Part shown: one piece after another, positions 1 to 10,322 of the stretch
Layout of the letters: each line of letters starts with the position of its first letter
How positions within the stretch are numbered: position 1 is the first letter of the stretch
Source of the DNA: Perognathus longimembris pacificus
Lineage: Eukaryota > Chordata > Mammalia > Rodentia > Heteromyidae
NCBI RefSeq assembly: GCF_023159225.1
Contig: NC_063169.1
Coordinates: 53,841,934 to 53,905,933 of the forward strand
Length of the DNA: 64,000 nt
Direction of reading: 5' to 3'
Notes under the pieces: generated by a model
The model's database searches: none
The model's input: only the letters and a program-made list of their open reading frames with translations
What the model was told of the DNA's origin: nothing
Program-made: the position numbers and the translations under genes

Positions 1-721
1 CAGAACTCAGCCTTTTGATTAGTTTGGTCTACAGGTGGGAGCCATCAGCACCCAGGTAATAACAGATTTTAAATGTTAAGATTTCAGTTTTACAACTTAA
101 AAGTGTTTCATGGTTACCAATGAGAAACCCCTGGACTGTCAAAATCCTTTGGTGTATGTATAGATGCAGAGGTTTGAATTTGGGAATATTTTAGACATAG
201 TAACCTGTTCTGTTGAATAATACAAACAATACTGACATAGCCTCCATTAAGCTTAGGAAATAGAAAAATATACTTAGGTCAAAATTTTCTCAGAACTACT
301 GCATCTAAAATAGGCAAATTGTTAGCTTTCCTTGATAATGTCAAAATATTTATGTGACTATCAAATGAATATAAAATCTATATTGGCTACATATTTTGTT
401 CCTTGTTTCTGGTTTGTTGAAAATGTTTACGGTTTGAACTCAGATAATCTACCTCTTACGTCATGTCCCAATCCTTTTTGCTTTTGTTTTGACTTTATTT
501 GCCTGGGCCACAATCCTCCAATTTATATTTCCCATGTAGCTAGGATGACAGACAAATACAACACCCCAAGTTTTATTAGCTGAGATAAGAGCCTAATAAA
601 CTTTTTTCCTAGGCTGAATTCAAACTTCAATCCTCCCAATCTTAGCCTCCCACATATCTAGCATTACCGGAAGGAGCCACTGGACCAAACTCCTTTGTCA
701 TTCTTCTACCTAATGCTTGTT
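1..721. other. Intron 7 sequence without recognised feature
   Basis: AT-rich intronic DNA. I see no exon: the ASK1 exon 8 peptide following GASW is not encoded here in any frame I could find. Fragments near 590-690 resemble an old minus-strand B1. Confidence 0.6.
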
Positions 722-732
722 AACAACAAGTT

Positions 733-965
733 TGTTTTTTTTAAAAATAATTTTCTGGTTTTTTTTCTTTTTGGCCAGTCCTGGGGCTTGGACTCAGGGC
801 CTGAGCACTGTCCCTGGCTTCTTTTGGCTCAAGGCTAGCACTCTGCCACTTGAGCCACAGCGCCACTTCTGGCCATTTTCTGTATATGTGGTGCTGGGGA
901 ATTGAACCCAGGGCCTCATGTATACGAGGCAAGCACTCTTGCCACTAGGCCATATCCCCAGCCCC
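733..965 (-). repeat. ID-like dimeric SINE (IDL-Geo type)
   Basis: A full dimer on the minus strand has a T-rich tail, GGCCAGTCCTGG, right and left ID-like halves, and a terminal CCCCAGCCCC. It is flanked by an 11-nt TSD, AACAACAAGTT, at 722-732 and 966-976. Confidence 0.9.
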
Positions 966-1241
966 AACAACAAGTTATTTTTGTTTTTGTTTACTAATAA
1001 GCTTTGCTTCACCTTTGGTTTGGAAAAACATTTTCACTGGGTGCATGTAGGGTTCTTGATTGACCATTCTTTTCTTTCACTATTTTAAGAGAGTTATTCC
1101 ATTGTCTTCTGGCCTCTTTCTGATAGAAAGTAAGTACTTCTTCCCTTATAAAAATGTTTCTTTTTTCCCCCCAGGTTGCACTTGTGACGTTTTCATGAAG
1201 TTCTGTTCTTCAGTAATTATCTAGGGGCTTCCTAAATCAAT

Positions 1242-1280
1242 TTCTCTCTCTCGCTCTCACTCTCTCTCTCTCCCCCCCCC

Positions 1281-1327
<47 letters not shown>
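1242..1327. repeat. Compound microsatellite (TC)n-C run-(GT)n
   Basis: A TC-rich tract changes through an uninterrupted run of cytosines into about 22 GT units. It combines homopurine-homopyrimidine DNA with alternating purine-pyrimidine DNA and is probably length-variable. Confidence 0.95.
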
Positions 1328-1330
<3 letters not shown>

Positions 1331-1879
1331 AGTCTTATCAGATTGGGATATTTGTCCATTCATTCTTCAAATACTTTTCTTGCCATATCATATCTCTCCC
1401 TTCCTTGTAGGTTCAAACTCCAAACTCTCCCTTGCAGTGGACAGTGACTGAAACCTTTGTTCAATCCCATAGCCTTCTAGTAGGCCCTTCCATGGGGTTG
1501 CCTGTGGTTTTGCTCCACACACCCCATACTTGTGAGCCTCAGGAGTTAGTCAGGGACTAAAGGGGATGTGCCACATGAAGATCCTCCCTCTATGGCACCT
1601 TCATTTAGAGCTTACCCTGCCAAATTCCTAGGCACTCGGGCAGCTTCAAACTGATTCCTTAGGCTGAGATTGTGGTTTTTCTGCTCCATTTCCACTTGTC
1701 TCATGCCATGCCCTGTACTGGGGGGGGGGGGGCAGGGGAGGGAGTGCTGTTTAAATGTCCAACTGCCATTTATCCTTCATCCATGGATCAAAATCTCTCC
1801 TGGTTCTAAATCTCTTGAGTTACTCTTTGGTACTTCCCAACATTTTTTTTTTTTCTCAAACAGAGTTTCAGGTTGGTTG

Positions 1880-2055
1880 TGAACTCATTATAGAAGCCCA
1901 CTGAACAACTCATGGGGGGAAAGGGAAAGGGGGAGGGGGAACGAGGGAGGAGGTAACAAACAGTACAAGAAATGTATCCAATGCCTAATGGATGAAACTG
2001 TAACCTCTCTGTACATCAGTTTGACAATAAAACTTTTTTAAAAATTAAAAAAAGA
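1880..2055 (+). mobile_element. L1 3' UTR fragment
   Basis: A G-rich polypurine stretch is followed by a terminal segment ending in CAGTTTGACAATAAAAC and an A-rich tail. This is the usual layout of a rodent L1 3' end. No ORF2 sequence is attached, so it is 5' truncated. The assignment rests on pattern recognition. Confidence 0.6.
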
Positions 2056-2540
2056 AAATATAATGACCGAAGTCCACAAGAACATCTTCCTGTATAACAT
2101 GCTTATATTAAACTTAGAATTGACCTATGGATTCTATTATAAGTAGGAAGATTAAAATCTTCACTGAATGCTAAAGGCAGAAATCAGAAGGTGAAAAATG
2201 AAAATTCAGTAAATCTGTTTCAAAGATAAATTAAACTCTAAAAAAAAAAGGCCAGGCTGGTTTTGGGGTTGCAGTCCCCTGTGCTTAGAATATAAGCACA
2301 TGCAGCCTGGCCCAACTGCTTTGTAAAATTTTATTCTTTATCCAACAGTTACAATTGCCATTGATCATTACAAGAACCCACCATGCCCATTCCAAAGCTA
2401 TGACTCTAGGGAGCCAGGGAGCAGAAGCACTTTTTAACTCAGTCCATTCTCCCCAATCTTTTCTTTTATGATTTATGGTACTTTTAAGCCCTGATTTAAA
2501 AAATTCATAAATATAGTTGGCATATTTTACCTAAAAGTAG

Positions 2541-2744
2541 GGTTTTTTTTGCCAGTCCTGTGGCTTGAACTCAGGTCCTGGACACTGTCTCTGAGCTTTT
2601 TTTTTTTTGCTCAAGGCTAGCACTCTACCACTTGAGCCACAGTGACACTTCCTGCTTTTTCTGTTTATGTGGTACTGAGGAATCTAACCCAGAGCTTTAT
2701 GCATGCTAGGCAAGCACTCTACCGCTAAGCCCCATTCCCAGCCC
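2541..2744 (-). repeat. ID-like dimeric SINE, older copy
   Basis: A diverged dimer on the minus strand ends in CCCATTCCCAGCCC. The left half carries the older GCATGC variant. A short TSD, CCTAAAAGT, lies at 2530-2538 and 2746-2754. Confidence 0.82.
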
Positions 2745-2842
2745 GCCTAAAAGTTAGTTTTCCTATAGTATTTTTTAATATTTTGGCTTTTAATTCACTT
2801 ACATTTTATTTTTTTACATAGCGTTTAAGATAACGATGCATA

Positions 2843-2925
2843 GTTGGGAATGTAGTACAAGGATAGAATGCCTGGCTAGCATGCCTGAGGCCATGGGTTC
2901 AACTATTAGAACCACAAAGGAAAGA
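2843..2925 (+). repeat. ID monomer with purine-rich 3' expansion
   Basis: A diverged ID-like monomer (GTTGGGAATGTAG, then GGGTTCAACTATTAG) leads directly into the purine tract. The tract probably grew from its A-rich tail. Confidence 0.55.
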
Positions 2926-3128
2926 TGAAAGGAAGGAATGAAGGGAGGCAGAGAGGGAGGGAGGGCTGGAGGGAGGGAGGGAGGGAGGGGGGAAGGAGGG
3001 AGGAAGGAAGGGAGCTAGAGAAGGATGGATGAAAGAAAGCAAGGAAAGAAGGCAGGAAAAAAGGAAGGAAGCAAAGAGATAGGATAGGAGGGAAGCAGGG
3101 AGGGAAGAACGAGAGGAAAGAAGGAAGT
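2921..3128. repeat. Purine-rich (GGGA/GGAA)n tract
   Basis: About 200 bp is almost entirely purine on the plus strand, made of imperfect GGAA and GGGA units. An open frame on the opposite strand is low-complexity Ser/Pro/Leu translation of this tract and is not a gene. Confidence 0.92.
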
Positions 3129-3823
3129 CCAACTCTATTTCATTATTCCAAGCAAACAAATACATTTCTCCAGTACTATCCTTCACATCTGAAGAATCTA
3201 TCCTTTCACCCTGGCTCATGAATCTTGGGTTTCTCTGTCATAAATCTAGTCTCATACAAACCTTTCAGTTTGTTCCAGAGTTTAGTCTCTGCCTTTGGCC
3301 TTATAGCCATACCCTAATTGTTGCAGTTTTATAGTGAGTCTCATTATCTGGTAGAGCAAATCTCTCTTGTTCTTCTCTAGAATTGCTTTGCTTACTATTT
3401 TTATTTTTTCAAATAAAAACATGAAAAGTACTATTGAAAAGAATCAACATCCTTAAAATATAAAAATAAAGCCTACTTATTCACAAACATGGTATACTCT
3501 TGTACTTGTTCAGGTCTCTTTTAATGTCTTATTAGTTTGTCCACACATATAGTTTTTTATTCTATAGTATTTACATGATAAACTATACTGCTAGCCTAGG
3601 GGTTTCTTTTTGGACTGATTAAAAATATTCAATATTATACTGAGTTGATATGCTCTATTTCAAAAGTCTCTTTTCAAATTATATCCATATTTTTTCATCC
3701 AATCCATCTCAATTTACCCTGTTATGTAAAATAAAGTCTATAAAAATCTAAGATTCCTTCCACAATAGCCATCTAAAAGATTTTTACTTTAGCATTCTCA
3801 TTGGCAAGCAATTTTGGATGTCA
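3129..3823. other. Intron 7 sequence without recognised feature
   Basis: AT-rich and non-repetitive to my reading. No exon, SINE or simple repeat is visible. Confidence 0.6.
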
Positions 3824-3838
3824 AGAGCTTATTAAGTA

Positions 3839-4028
3839 GGGCTGGGGATATTGCCTAGTGGCAAGAGTGCCTGCCTCGGATACACGAGGCCCTAGGTTCG
3901 ATTCCCCGCACCACATATACAGAAAACGGCCAGAAGCGGCGCTGTGGCTCAAGTGGCATAGTGCTAGCCTTGAGCGGGAAGAAGCCAGGGACAGTGCTCA
4001 GGCCCTGAGCACAAGGCCCAGGACTGGC

Positions 4029-4055
<27 letters not shown>
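3839..4055 (+). repeat. Young ID-like dimeric SINE next to exon 7
   Basis: A full-length dimer has a 28-A tail and a perfect 15-nt TSD, AGAGCTTATTAAGTA, at 3824-3838 and 4056-4070. It lies antisense to MAP3K5. The downstream TSD copy ends 29 bp from the exon 7 donor boundary. Confidence 0.95.
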
Positions 4056-4060
<5 letters not shown>

Positions 4061-4099
4061 TTATTAAGTAAATTACTTCCTTATATCCTCTATACTTAC

Positions 4100-4270
4100 C
4101 AAGAAGCTCCATGGTCCCTACTTTCAGTGTCGGTAAAATTAGAGTCCAAAAACATATCTTTGTAGATTCGACCAACAAGGCAATACATATCGGAAGCGAC
4201 TTGGTCTTCATTTTGCACCATGGGTAGCATAATATCAAGAGCTTTTGCTCTGTCTCCAGGGAGATTTCTC
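4100..4270 (-). CDS. MAP3K5: MAP3K5 exon 7 (TPR-rich central regulatory region)
   Basis: The 171-nt exon follows GAACATTCTCCACCTTAG in intron 6 and ends GCTTCTTG|GTAAGT. After the base completing Arg361 it encodes RNLPGDRAKALDIMLPMVQ, then a segment ending YCLVGRIYKDMF and LDSNFTDTESRDHGAS. The last two bases start the Trp codon finished by exon 8. It matches human ASK1 at about 361-417. From memory, Ile376Leu, Ser381Asn and Gly383Asp are the differences. A young antisense SINE lies 30 bp downstream of the donor. A longer open frame that runs from this exon into that SINE is in a different frame from the protein. Confidence 0.97.
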
Positions 4271-5194
4271 CTAAGGTGGAGAACATTGTTTTGAAATGGA
4301 TCACAAAAGGAAGGATAGGCCCATTATCTTTTTTAAAACTCTAAATAATGTATCGATTCACATCAGTTAAGTTTGGCAGGAAAACAACAGCAACTAGATT
4401 TTGAGAGTCCTCTATAGAGCTCTGTGGAAACCCTCTCTGTCCTATTGCTCATCTATGGGGATGGACAGCAGCTCCTGAAGTGTTCTCCCACTTGTGCTGA
4501 TGGAGTTGAACTTACTCCCTACAGTTGTTCTGACTTCCTGTAGTTCATAGGTAGATTCAAGTTGGTCAATGAGGTAGAAGCACAGTCTGTGGCCTTGAAA
4601 AAGAGTCAATTATTCCAAATAGAGAGAGACTTTTGACCTAAGGCTTTCGAAGGCTTTTATTTTAAAATTGTAAGAAAACTAATTCAGATAGTTCCAAAAG
4701 TAAATCTAACCCAAGAGGTACATAATTTTGGTGTGTGACCTATGATTACCTAAAGAAGCTGCTCTCCAGGGCTTATTTTAAGATAACATATGCAAATTCT
4801 CTAGCATTCACATTTCTTGGATTGCAAAAATATTAAGCTAAGTAATAGAAGCCAGTCACAAAACATATACTATGTAATTTCATTTACAAACCAGTCCCTC
4901 ACAAATAGCAAGGGACAATTGTATTTGCTAAAAGGGCATGCCATGTCTATTTAACAAAGTATAAATACCAAATATAAACTTTGTCAGAGAAGAAAAAGAA
5001 ACATTGCTGGCAAAATATAAATGAATCAGAAAGAAACCAGAACACATGCTCTTAATATTTCATATAGCGGAGACAGCAATGTTAATACTATGTTCTAACA
5101 AAAAGTCACTGCAACATGACAAGAACCCTATAAATAACCCATGGGCAACACAATAATGCATTCATATATGTGGAGGAGAGTGCCTGCTTCTTAC
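4271..5194. other. Intron 6 of MAP3K5
   Basis: A 924-bp intron free of recognisable SINEs, unlike most of the window. It shows GT-AG boundaries on the minus strand. Confidence 0.8.
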
Positions 5195-5301
5195 CTGTTC
5201 AGAGCAAATGCATAGTGAAACTTCACATGGTGGTGAGAGGCCAAATCAAAGGTTGGCAGCTTTTCTAAAGTCTCTACCAGCTTCACAATGGAATCATAGT
5301 C
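5195..5301 (-). CDS. MAP3K5: MAP3K5 exon 6 (TPR-rich central regulatory region)
   Basis: The 107-nt exon follows CCTTTTCCTTATAAG and ends CTGAACAG|GTAAGA. It encodes 35 codons plus two bases: [16 protein letters not shown] followed by [19 protein letters not shown]. This corresponds to human ASK1 residues about 326-360. The last two bases (AG) join exon 7 to give Arg361. The segment forms helices of the central regulatory region, which primes the kinase domain for activation. I see no differences from the human protein as remembered. Confidence 0.96.
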
Positions 5302-5809
5302 CTTATAAGGAAAAGGAAAATGGCAGAGTTAAGGCATCAAGAAGAAAGAGCTGACAATGAAATGGCTTTGGGCCCTTAAATATATGAATCTGAGGAGAGC
5401 ATTAAATGAGGAAAATCCCATGAAATATTTTAGAGAATCTAGAAGAAACTGCTATTGTGATTTTTTTCTGTTTCAATTAACTGGATAAAAATATTAAGTA
5501 TGCAGTTGTCATATTTGATAAAAAACACACAAAGAAATAAACAACAAAAACACCCAGCAGGATGATGCTCTATTATCTAAAAATGACTAGTTCATTCTCC
5601 ACACAGCCAGACTCAAATCATGTATGCCTGAAGCTAGCAGACTGGAAAGGGTTAGCTTTGTGAGTAGTTTTTCCTTTGTGTTCTTTCAAGGACAAGTCAA
5701 ATATTTATAATGCAAGTATTTCTTAACCATTGTTGGGTAATGGATCATTTTCATTTATCAGAAAAAATCATTTGATGAAAAGTATAGAAGGATCAATAAA
5801 AACTTACAT

Positions 5810-6052
5810 GAGCCAGGTGCCAGGGGTTTGGGTTTGTAATCCTAGCTACTCAGGAGGAAGCTGAGTTCTGAAGATGGTGGTTCAAAACTAGTCTGGGCAG
5901 GAAAGTCCAAAGAGACTCTTATCTCCAATTAACCACTAAAAAGCCAGAAGTGGAGGTGTGGCTCATGTGGTAGAGCATCAGCCTTGAGAGAAAAAGCTAA
6001 GGGAGCACACCCTGAGTTCAAACGCCAATACAAGTGTGCACACACGCACATG
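5810..6052 (+). repeat. B1-ID SINE with CA-rich tail
   Basis: A B1-like left half (TGTAATCCTAGCTACTCAGG) is followed by the linker ACTCTTATCTCCAATTAACC and an ID-like right half. It ends in a CACACACGCACA-type tail instead of poly(A). It lies in intron 5. Confidence 0.82.
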
Positions 6053-6162
6053 TTATATGAAGCAGCTTAAATGATTTATTAGTTAGCTGAAATTTTACAT
6101 TAGCTCTCCTTATTCCTCTCACATGCCACACGACAAAGCTTTCACCTTCCACATCTTCTCAC

Positions 6163-6331
6163 CTGGATGTCTCTGTAGGAAAGTAACAGGTTGATGACAA
6201 TATCTGCTGTTAAGACTTCAATGTTATCAACTCGCTGCCGGATCCTTGCCAATTCAGCTGCCAATTCTTTACCAGTGTATAGATTCCGAGCTTTCCTGAT
6301 ATCATTGAGTATAGATTCCCGAAAATATTGG
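6163..6331 (-). CDS. MAP3K5: MAP3K5 exon 5 (end of Trx-binding domain, start of TPR region)
   Basis: The 169-nt exon follows TTTCTTTTTACCAG and ends ATCCAG|GTGAGA. Its first base completes the Ser codon from exon 4. The next 56 codons run from QYFRESILNDIRKARNLY to LLLSYRDIQ, identical to human ASK1 at about 270-325 as remembered. This helical stretch joins the thioredoxin-binding domain to the central regulatory region of TPR repeats and is highly conserved among ASK1 orthologues. It ends in phase 0. A longer open frame runs upstream into intron 4 and starts at an intronic ATG. That extension is not coding. Confidence 0.97.
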
Positions 6332-6477
6332 CTGGTAAAAAGAAAACCACACACATACATTTCGAAGAGTTAACACTGGAAGAGTACACTGAAAAACTGT
6401 ATAGAGAAAAGGATGAAATGTTTGCATTAAGATGCATGGAACACCTCATGCATTTGGCATTATTAAGAAATTTGAAG

Positions 6478-6712
6478 CTTGGCATTGGTGGCTCACAGCT
6501 GTATTCCTAGACACTTAAGAGGTTGAGATATGAGGATTCTAGTTCAAAGCCAACCAGGGCAGAAAATTCTATGAGACTCTAATCTGCCAAAAGATGAGGT
6601 GGTAGAGCTGAAGTATCTCAAGTGGCAGAGCATCAGGCTTGAGTGAAAAGCTAAGCAATAGTACCTGGGCCCTGAGTGAGTTCAAGCTCCATATTAGCAC
6701 AAAAATAAAGAT
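6478..6712 (+). repeat. B1-ID SINE, diverged
   Basis: A B1-like left half and ID-like right half (CAAGTGGCAGAGCATCAGG) can be followed through several substitutions. It lies in intron 4, about 150 bp from exon 5. Confidence 0.78.
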
Positions 6713-7241
6713 ATTTGAGAGTCCATGTATTTCTTTTAATTCTCCTTTTACTTAGAAAAGGCCCAAACTTTATTACAGTTTATTTTGAAGAGAAATGATC
6801 CTAAATAAATGAATTCTGCCTATGATTTCAATATGCCATACTTTTACTTTCCAACTCAGCATTATAATCCTTTAACATAAATGGTTAACCAAATATGTAA
6901 CTGAAATACATTTACAGAAACTTTTTTAGAGTTTTGGCTCCTTACACTAAAATTCTCTGCCATGTATTCTGATGTTTCTATACTTGATTTGCAAACATCT
7001 TTAGCTCTGTCATGACATAATTAACTCTTTTCTGGGTGGCAGATGTCAAGTTCTACAAAGGAGATAAAAATGCAACAGGTAAATTATAATAGCATCTGTT
7101 CTATCCCTTTAGAAGGCACTGCACATTGTTTCCTGGTTATTAGTCACCTAATAATCTAAGGGCTATATGATAAACTACAGGAATAAATGAAGTAAAGCCA
7201 TGCCCTGTGGCCATCACACAAATGGCAGCCCTAAGAATTAC
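6713..7241. other. Intron 4, repeat-poor part
   Basis: AT-rich intronic DNA next to exon 4. Nothing further is recognised. Confidence 0.65.
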
Positions 7242-7435
7242 CTGGAACTTGCTTGGGCCACCTTCAAAAGCTGAATGAAACGATCCGTGAGAGGTAAGCA
7301 GATGGGTCCCAGTAGCAGGTCAAAGTTGGGGTGCATGAGCTCTGTCAAGCCTTTCATGAAGCTGCTGTCACAGCAGTAGACCTTGTTATGTGGAGTCACC
7401 ATGTAAGGGACAAAGGTGTAGTTCCTGGTGCACAT
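7242..7435 (-). CDS. MAP3K5: MAP3K5 exon 4 (thioredoxin-binding domain, Cys250)
   Basis: The 194-nt exon follows a CTCTCTCCCCAG acceptor and ends TCCAG|GTAATT. It encodes 64 codons plus two bases of a Ser codon, from MCTRNYTFVPYM to LLKVAQASS. It contains the adjacent cysteines of the VYCCDSS motif (human 225/226) and the Cys of GPICLPL. The latter corresponds to Cys250, reported as important for thioredoxin binding. Against the human protein as I remember it, five residues differ: Gly208Arg, Ile217Val, Gln239His, Glu243Asp and Val254Thr. All the cysteines are kept. The ATG at the exon start is internal (Met205) and is not an initiation codon. Confidence 0.97.
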
Positions 7436-8059
7436 CTGGGGAGAGAGGAGATGTCTCTCCTGGGGATGCCACAATGACACAATCCCGGGTCTCACAAAAA
7501 CCCTCATTTCTTATTTATCATCCATGCAGATGGAAATTTCCCAATTTGTTTAATTACTTACTTCAATATGATTACAGAGGATACCAAAAAAAGGTATTTC
7601 TATCAACCATGAAATAGTTATTCACCAGCTCCCATGGCTTAAAGCACTATGATTCATGTTGTACGGAAATATGAGTATTTAAAAAGTGCAACTTTCGGCC
7701 TTCAGGGAACTGAACTTTCAGTCAGAAACAGAATAGAAATACAGGGAAATACTGTGAGCTAACAGCTCTAGTGCTTTCCTGTGACCAGCCATGCCGGGAT
7801 TGAAGCCAGGACACAGCTAATCCCCTAGAGCTGCTTTCAAAGGTTAAACCTACTCATCTTGCACTCACTCAAACGAGACTCAGGAGTTAGCATCGATGAT
7901 CCATGCTTTCCCTCCCACACACTGTCCTACCTAGTCTGCCTTCACAATGCATCTGAGATTCGGCTCTCTGCCTCCCTCCTCCCTCTCGTTAATCAAGTCC
8001 CTGCACCAGAGCACCTGGCTGAACTTGTGCAAATACTTTCCATTGGTCTCCCTGATTTT

Positions 8060-8296
8060 ACCTTTTTTTTTTTTTTTTTTTGTCAGTCTTGGGGCTTGAA
8101 CTCAGAGCCTGGGTGCTGTCCCTAAGCTTTTCGGCTCAAAGCTAGTGCTCTACTACTATAGCTCAGATCCACTTCCCATTTTCTGGTGGTTAATTGGAGA
8201 TAAGAACCTCAAAGGACTTTTCTGGCTGGGCTGGTTTCCAACTGTGATCCTTAGATCTCAGCCTTCAAAGTAGGGCCAGGCTTCTGGCACTGGCTT
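8060..8296 (-). repeat. B1-ID SINE
   Basis: A minus-strand copy begins with a long T run and GTCAGTCTTGGGGC. It includes the GGTTAATTGGAGATAAGA linker and ends in a B1-like portion. Confidence 0.82.
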
Positions 8297-8689
8297 TACT
8301 TCTACTTTTACCCCCTCTCCCACCCCGGTCCCCGTCTCCTCTCCACCCTACATCAGATAGCTTTCCACAGTTGCCTGAAGCCCTATCTAGTACAGTCAGG
8401 ATGAAGATGAGACCCTCTACTAGAATCCCGGAAGGCTCAACCCCTGAAGATCTTGCCTCTCACTACCCTTGCCTGGCTTCCTCCCCTCATTCACTATGAC
8501 CTGAACTCATTGAGTTTCTATCATTTCCCAGATCATGCTTAACTATGGGTGTATTCATGCCAAAAAACACTGCCTGGAAGAAGACCAAGGGAAGAGGACC
8601 GGACATCTGGAGTCAGCAAATCTGACTAGCGCTTAAGGCTCAGGGAAGGAAACTGAAGGCAAGCAAAGGTTCAAAACCATGTACTCTGG

Positions 8690-8793
8690 AAGGCTGAGTG
8701 TAGTGGTGTACACTTGTAATCCCAGCATTTGAGAGCTGAGGCAGGAGTATCTAGAGTTCTAGGTCAGCCTGAGCTACTGCAATACCCTGTCTC
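8690..8793 (+). repeat. B1-like monomer
   Basis: A B1 monomer contains TGTAATCCCAGCATTTGAGA, GAGGCAGGAG and CCCTGTCTCAAAAA. Its A-rich 3' end was the target for the next SINE. Confidence 0.8.
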
Positions 8794-8810
8794 AAAAATG
8801 AACAACAACA

Positions 8811-9020
8811 GGGCTGGGGATATAGCCTAGTGGCAAGAGTGCCTGCCTCGGATACACGAGGCCCTAGGTTCGATTCCCCAGCACCACATATACAGAAAAC
8901 GGCCAGAAGCGGCGCTGTGGCTCAAGTGGCTGAGTGCTAGCCTTGAGCGGGAAGAAGCCAGGGACAGTGCTCAGGCCCTGAGTCCAAGGCCCAGGACTGG
9001 CCAAAAAAAAAAAAAAAAAA
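8811..9020 (+). repeat. Young ID-like dimeric SINE inserted in a B1 tail
   Basis: A full dimer of the CTCGGATACACGAGG subfamily with a long A tail. It is flanked by a perfect 17-nt TSD, AAAAATGAACAACAACA, at 8794-8810 and 9021-9037. Confidence 0.94.
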
Positions 9021-9699
9021 AAAAATGAACAACAACAGAACCTATATGTCCTGGGCAATAGAAAATCAAAAAGAATCCAGAGCAGGGAAGAAAATACAAC
9101 CACAGCTGTACATCTTGCTGTAAAGACAAATAACAAGATATACCAAAAGAGAGAAACAAGATTTAAGGAAATTGAGAAGGAACTGCATACCATGACCAAG
9201 TGGACAGCAATAGCAAAGAAGGAAGATACACACAAGCTAAACCCTGTTGGACTGCACATGTGCAGAAGGAGTCAAAGATGAGTTCAAATGGAGCCACCTA
9301 AAAAGAGTGCTAATGTGAGCAGAAACTAAGAACCATGCTCATTTATTTATGAACACATCACACTCTGAGGAACTTGCTGAACATTTGGTAATAAATTCAA
9401 ACAAAATTCAACTTCCAAAACAAAACAGAACAAAACCTTCAGCAGACTGAAGTTTGATTGGGGTGGAATAGGTGAGAGGATGGATGGATGGGATTAACAG
9501 AGGGGACATCTTTACTCAGCCCTTGCAGGCCAAGGCCTAGTCTACCATAGTGCAGTCACACGTTCAGCTTAAGTATGGGACATGCATGAGCAATACTCAC
9601 TGAAGAAGATGCTGTTGCCTCTCATTTACAGGCGGGAGAAAGGTAGATTAGCTCAAGCAGCTGATCTGTAATATGTCTGTGACTAGACCAAAGACTCAC

Positions 9700-9828
9700 C
9701 AACAAAAGAGCCAGAAGTGGAGTTATGGCTCAAGTTGTAGAGTGCTAGCTTTCAGCAAAGAAGCTCAAGGACAATACTCAGGCTCAAGCCTCGAATCAGC
9801 ACAAAAGCAAAAACAAAACCAAAAAACA
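9700..9828 (+). repeat. Partial B1-ID SINE (right half)
   Basis: Only the end of the linker and the ID-like right half (AGCCAGAAGTGGAG, CTCAAGTTGTAGAGTGC) are recognisable, followed by an A-rich tail. Confidence 0.7.
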
Positions 9829-10243
9829 AATGACCCTTTCTCTATTAGGTTTACTATTACCACAAGGCCCACGTGACCACCTGTGTGACTGACTCCCACT
9901 TTCCAACCTTCTTTCACCTTCTACGGGAATCTTCCATGAGCTGACTGGCTGTATACAGAAAATAGACAAGAAGTGTCAAGTGTCCTCTCAGATTTAATTA
10001 TTTATGAACATATTACACTTTGAGACACTTATATGTCAGTAATAAAGCAGTAACAAGTCTGATTTACAGCTAAAGCCTGGGAACTGCAAGAGGTTGAATA
10101 CATTCAACTGTTCCTTTGCCAAGTTCTCCTTCACGAAATGACTGAAAGACTGATCAGGAAGGGAGAAAACCAAAGTCCTGTCTCTACAGTGTTACCAAGA
10201 TCTTATGGCATACCCGTTCTTTGACACAAGCTACTGCCTGAGC

Positions 10244-10322
10244 AGCAGAGAAAGGAAAGGACATTAGGCAGAAGGTTTCCCAGGAGCAGAGAAAGGAAAG
10301 GACATTAGGCAGAAGGTTTCCC
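10244..10322. repeat. 38-bp perfect tandem duplication, period 41
   Basis: The 38-nt segment starting AGCAGAGAAAGGAAAGG and ending AAGGTTTCCC occurs at 10244-10281 and again at 10285-10322 without a mismatch. This suggests a recent duplication. Confidence 0.95.

Noticed and set aside
2899..3219. 106-codon minus-strand frame rich in Ser, Leu and Pro
   Set aside because: It is low-complexity translation of the purine tract.
1..3800. MAP3K5 exon 8
   Set aside because: I looked for the peptide that follows GASW in ASK1 on the minus strand and found nothing. It lies outside the window.
3860..3910. tRNA gene suggested by A and B box-like sequence
   Set aside because: These are the internal promoter boxes of the ID-like SINE. 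No cloverleaf is present.
3855..4304. 149-codon minus-strand open frame spanning exon 7 and a SINE
   Set aside because: It is out of frame with the ASK1 peptide. It reads through the splice donor and translates SINE sequence.
6142..6360. Apparent ATG-initiated protein containing the exon 5 peptide
   Set aside because: The ATG and the last codons lie in introns. The real exon is bounded by splice sites at 6331 and 6163.
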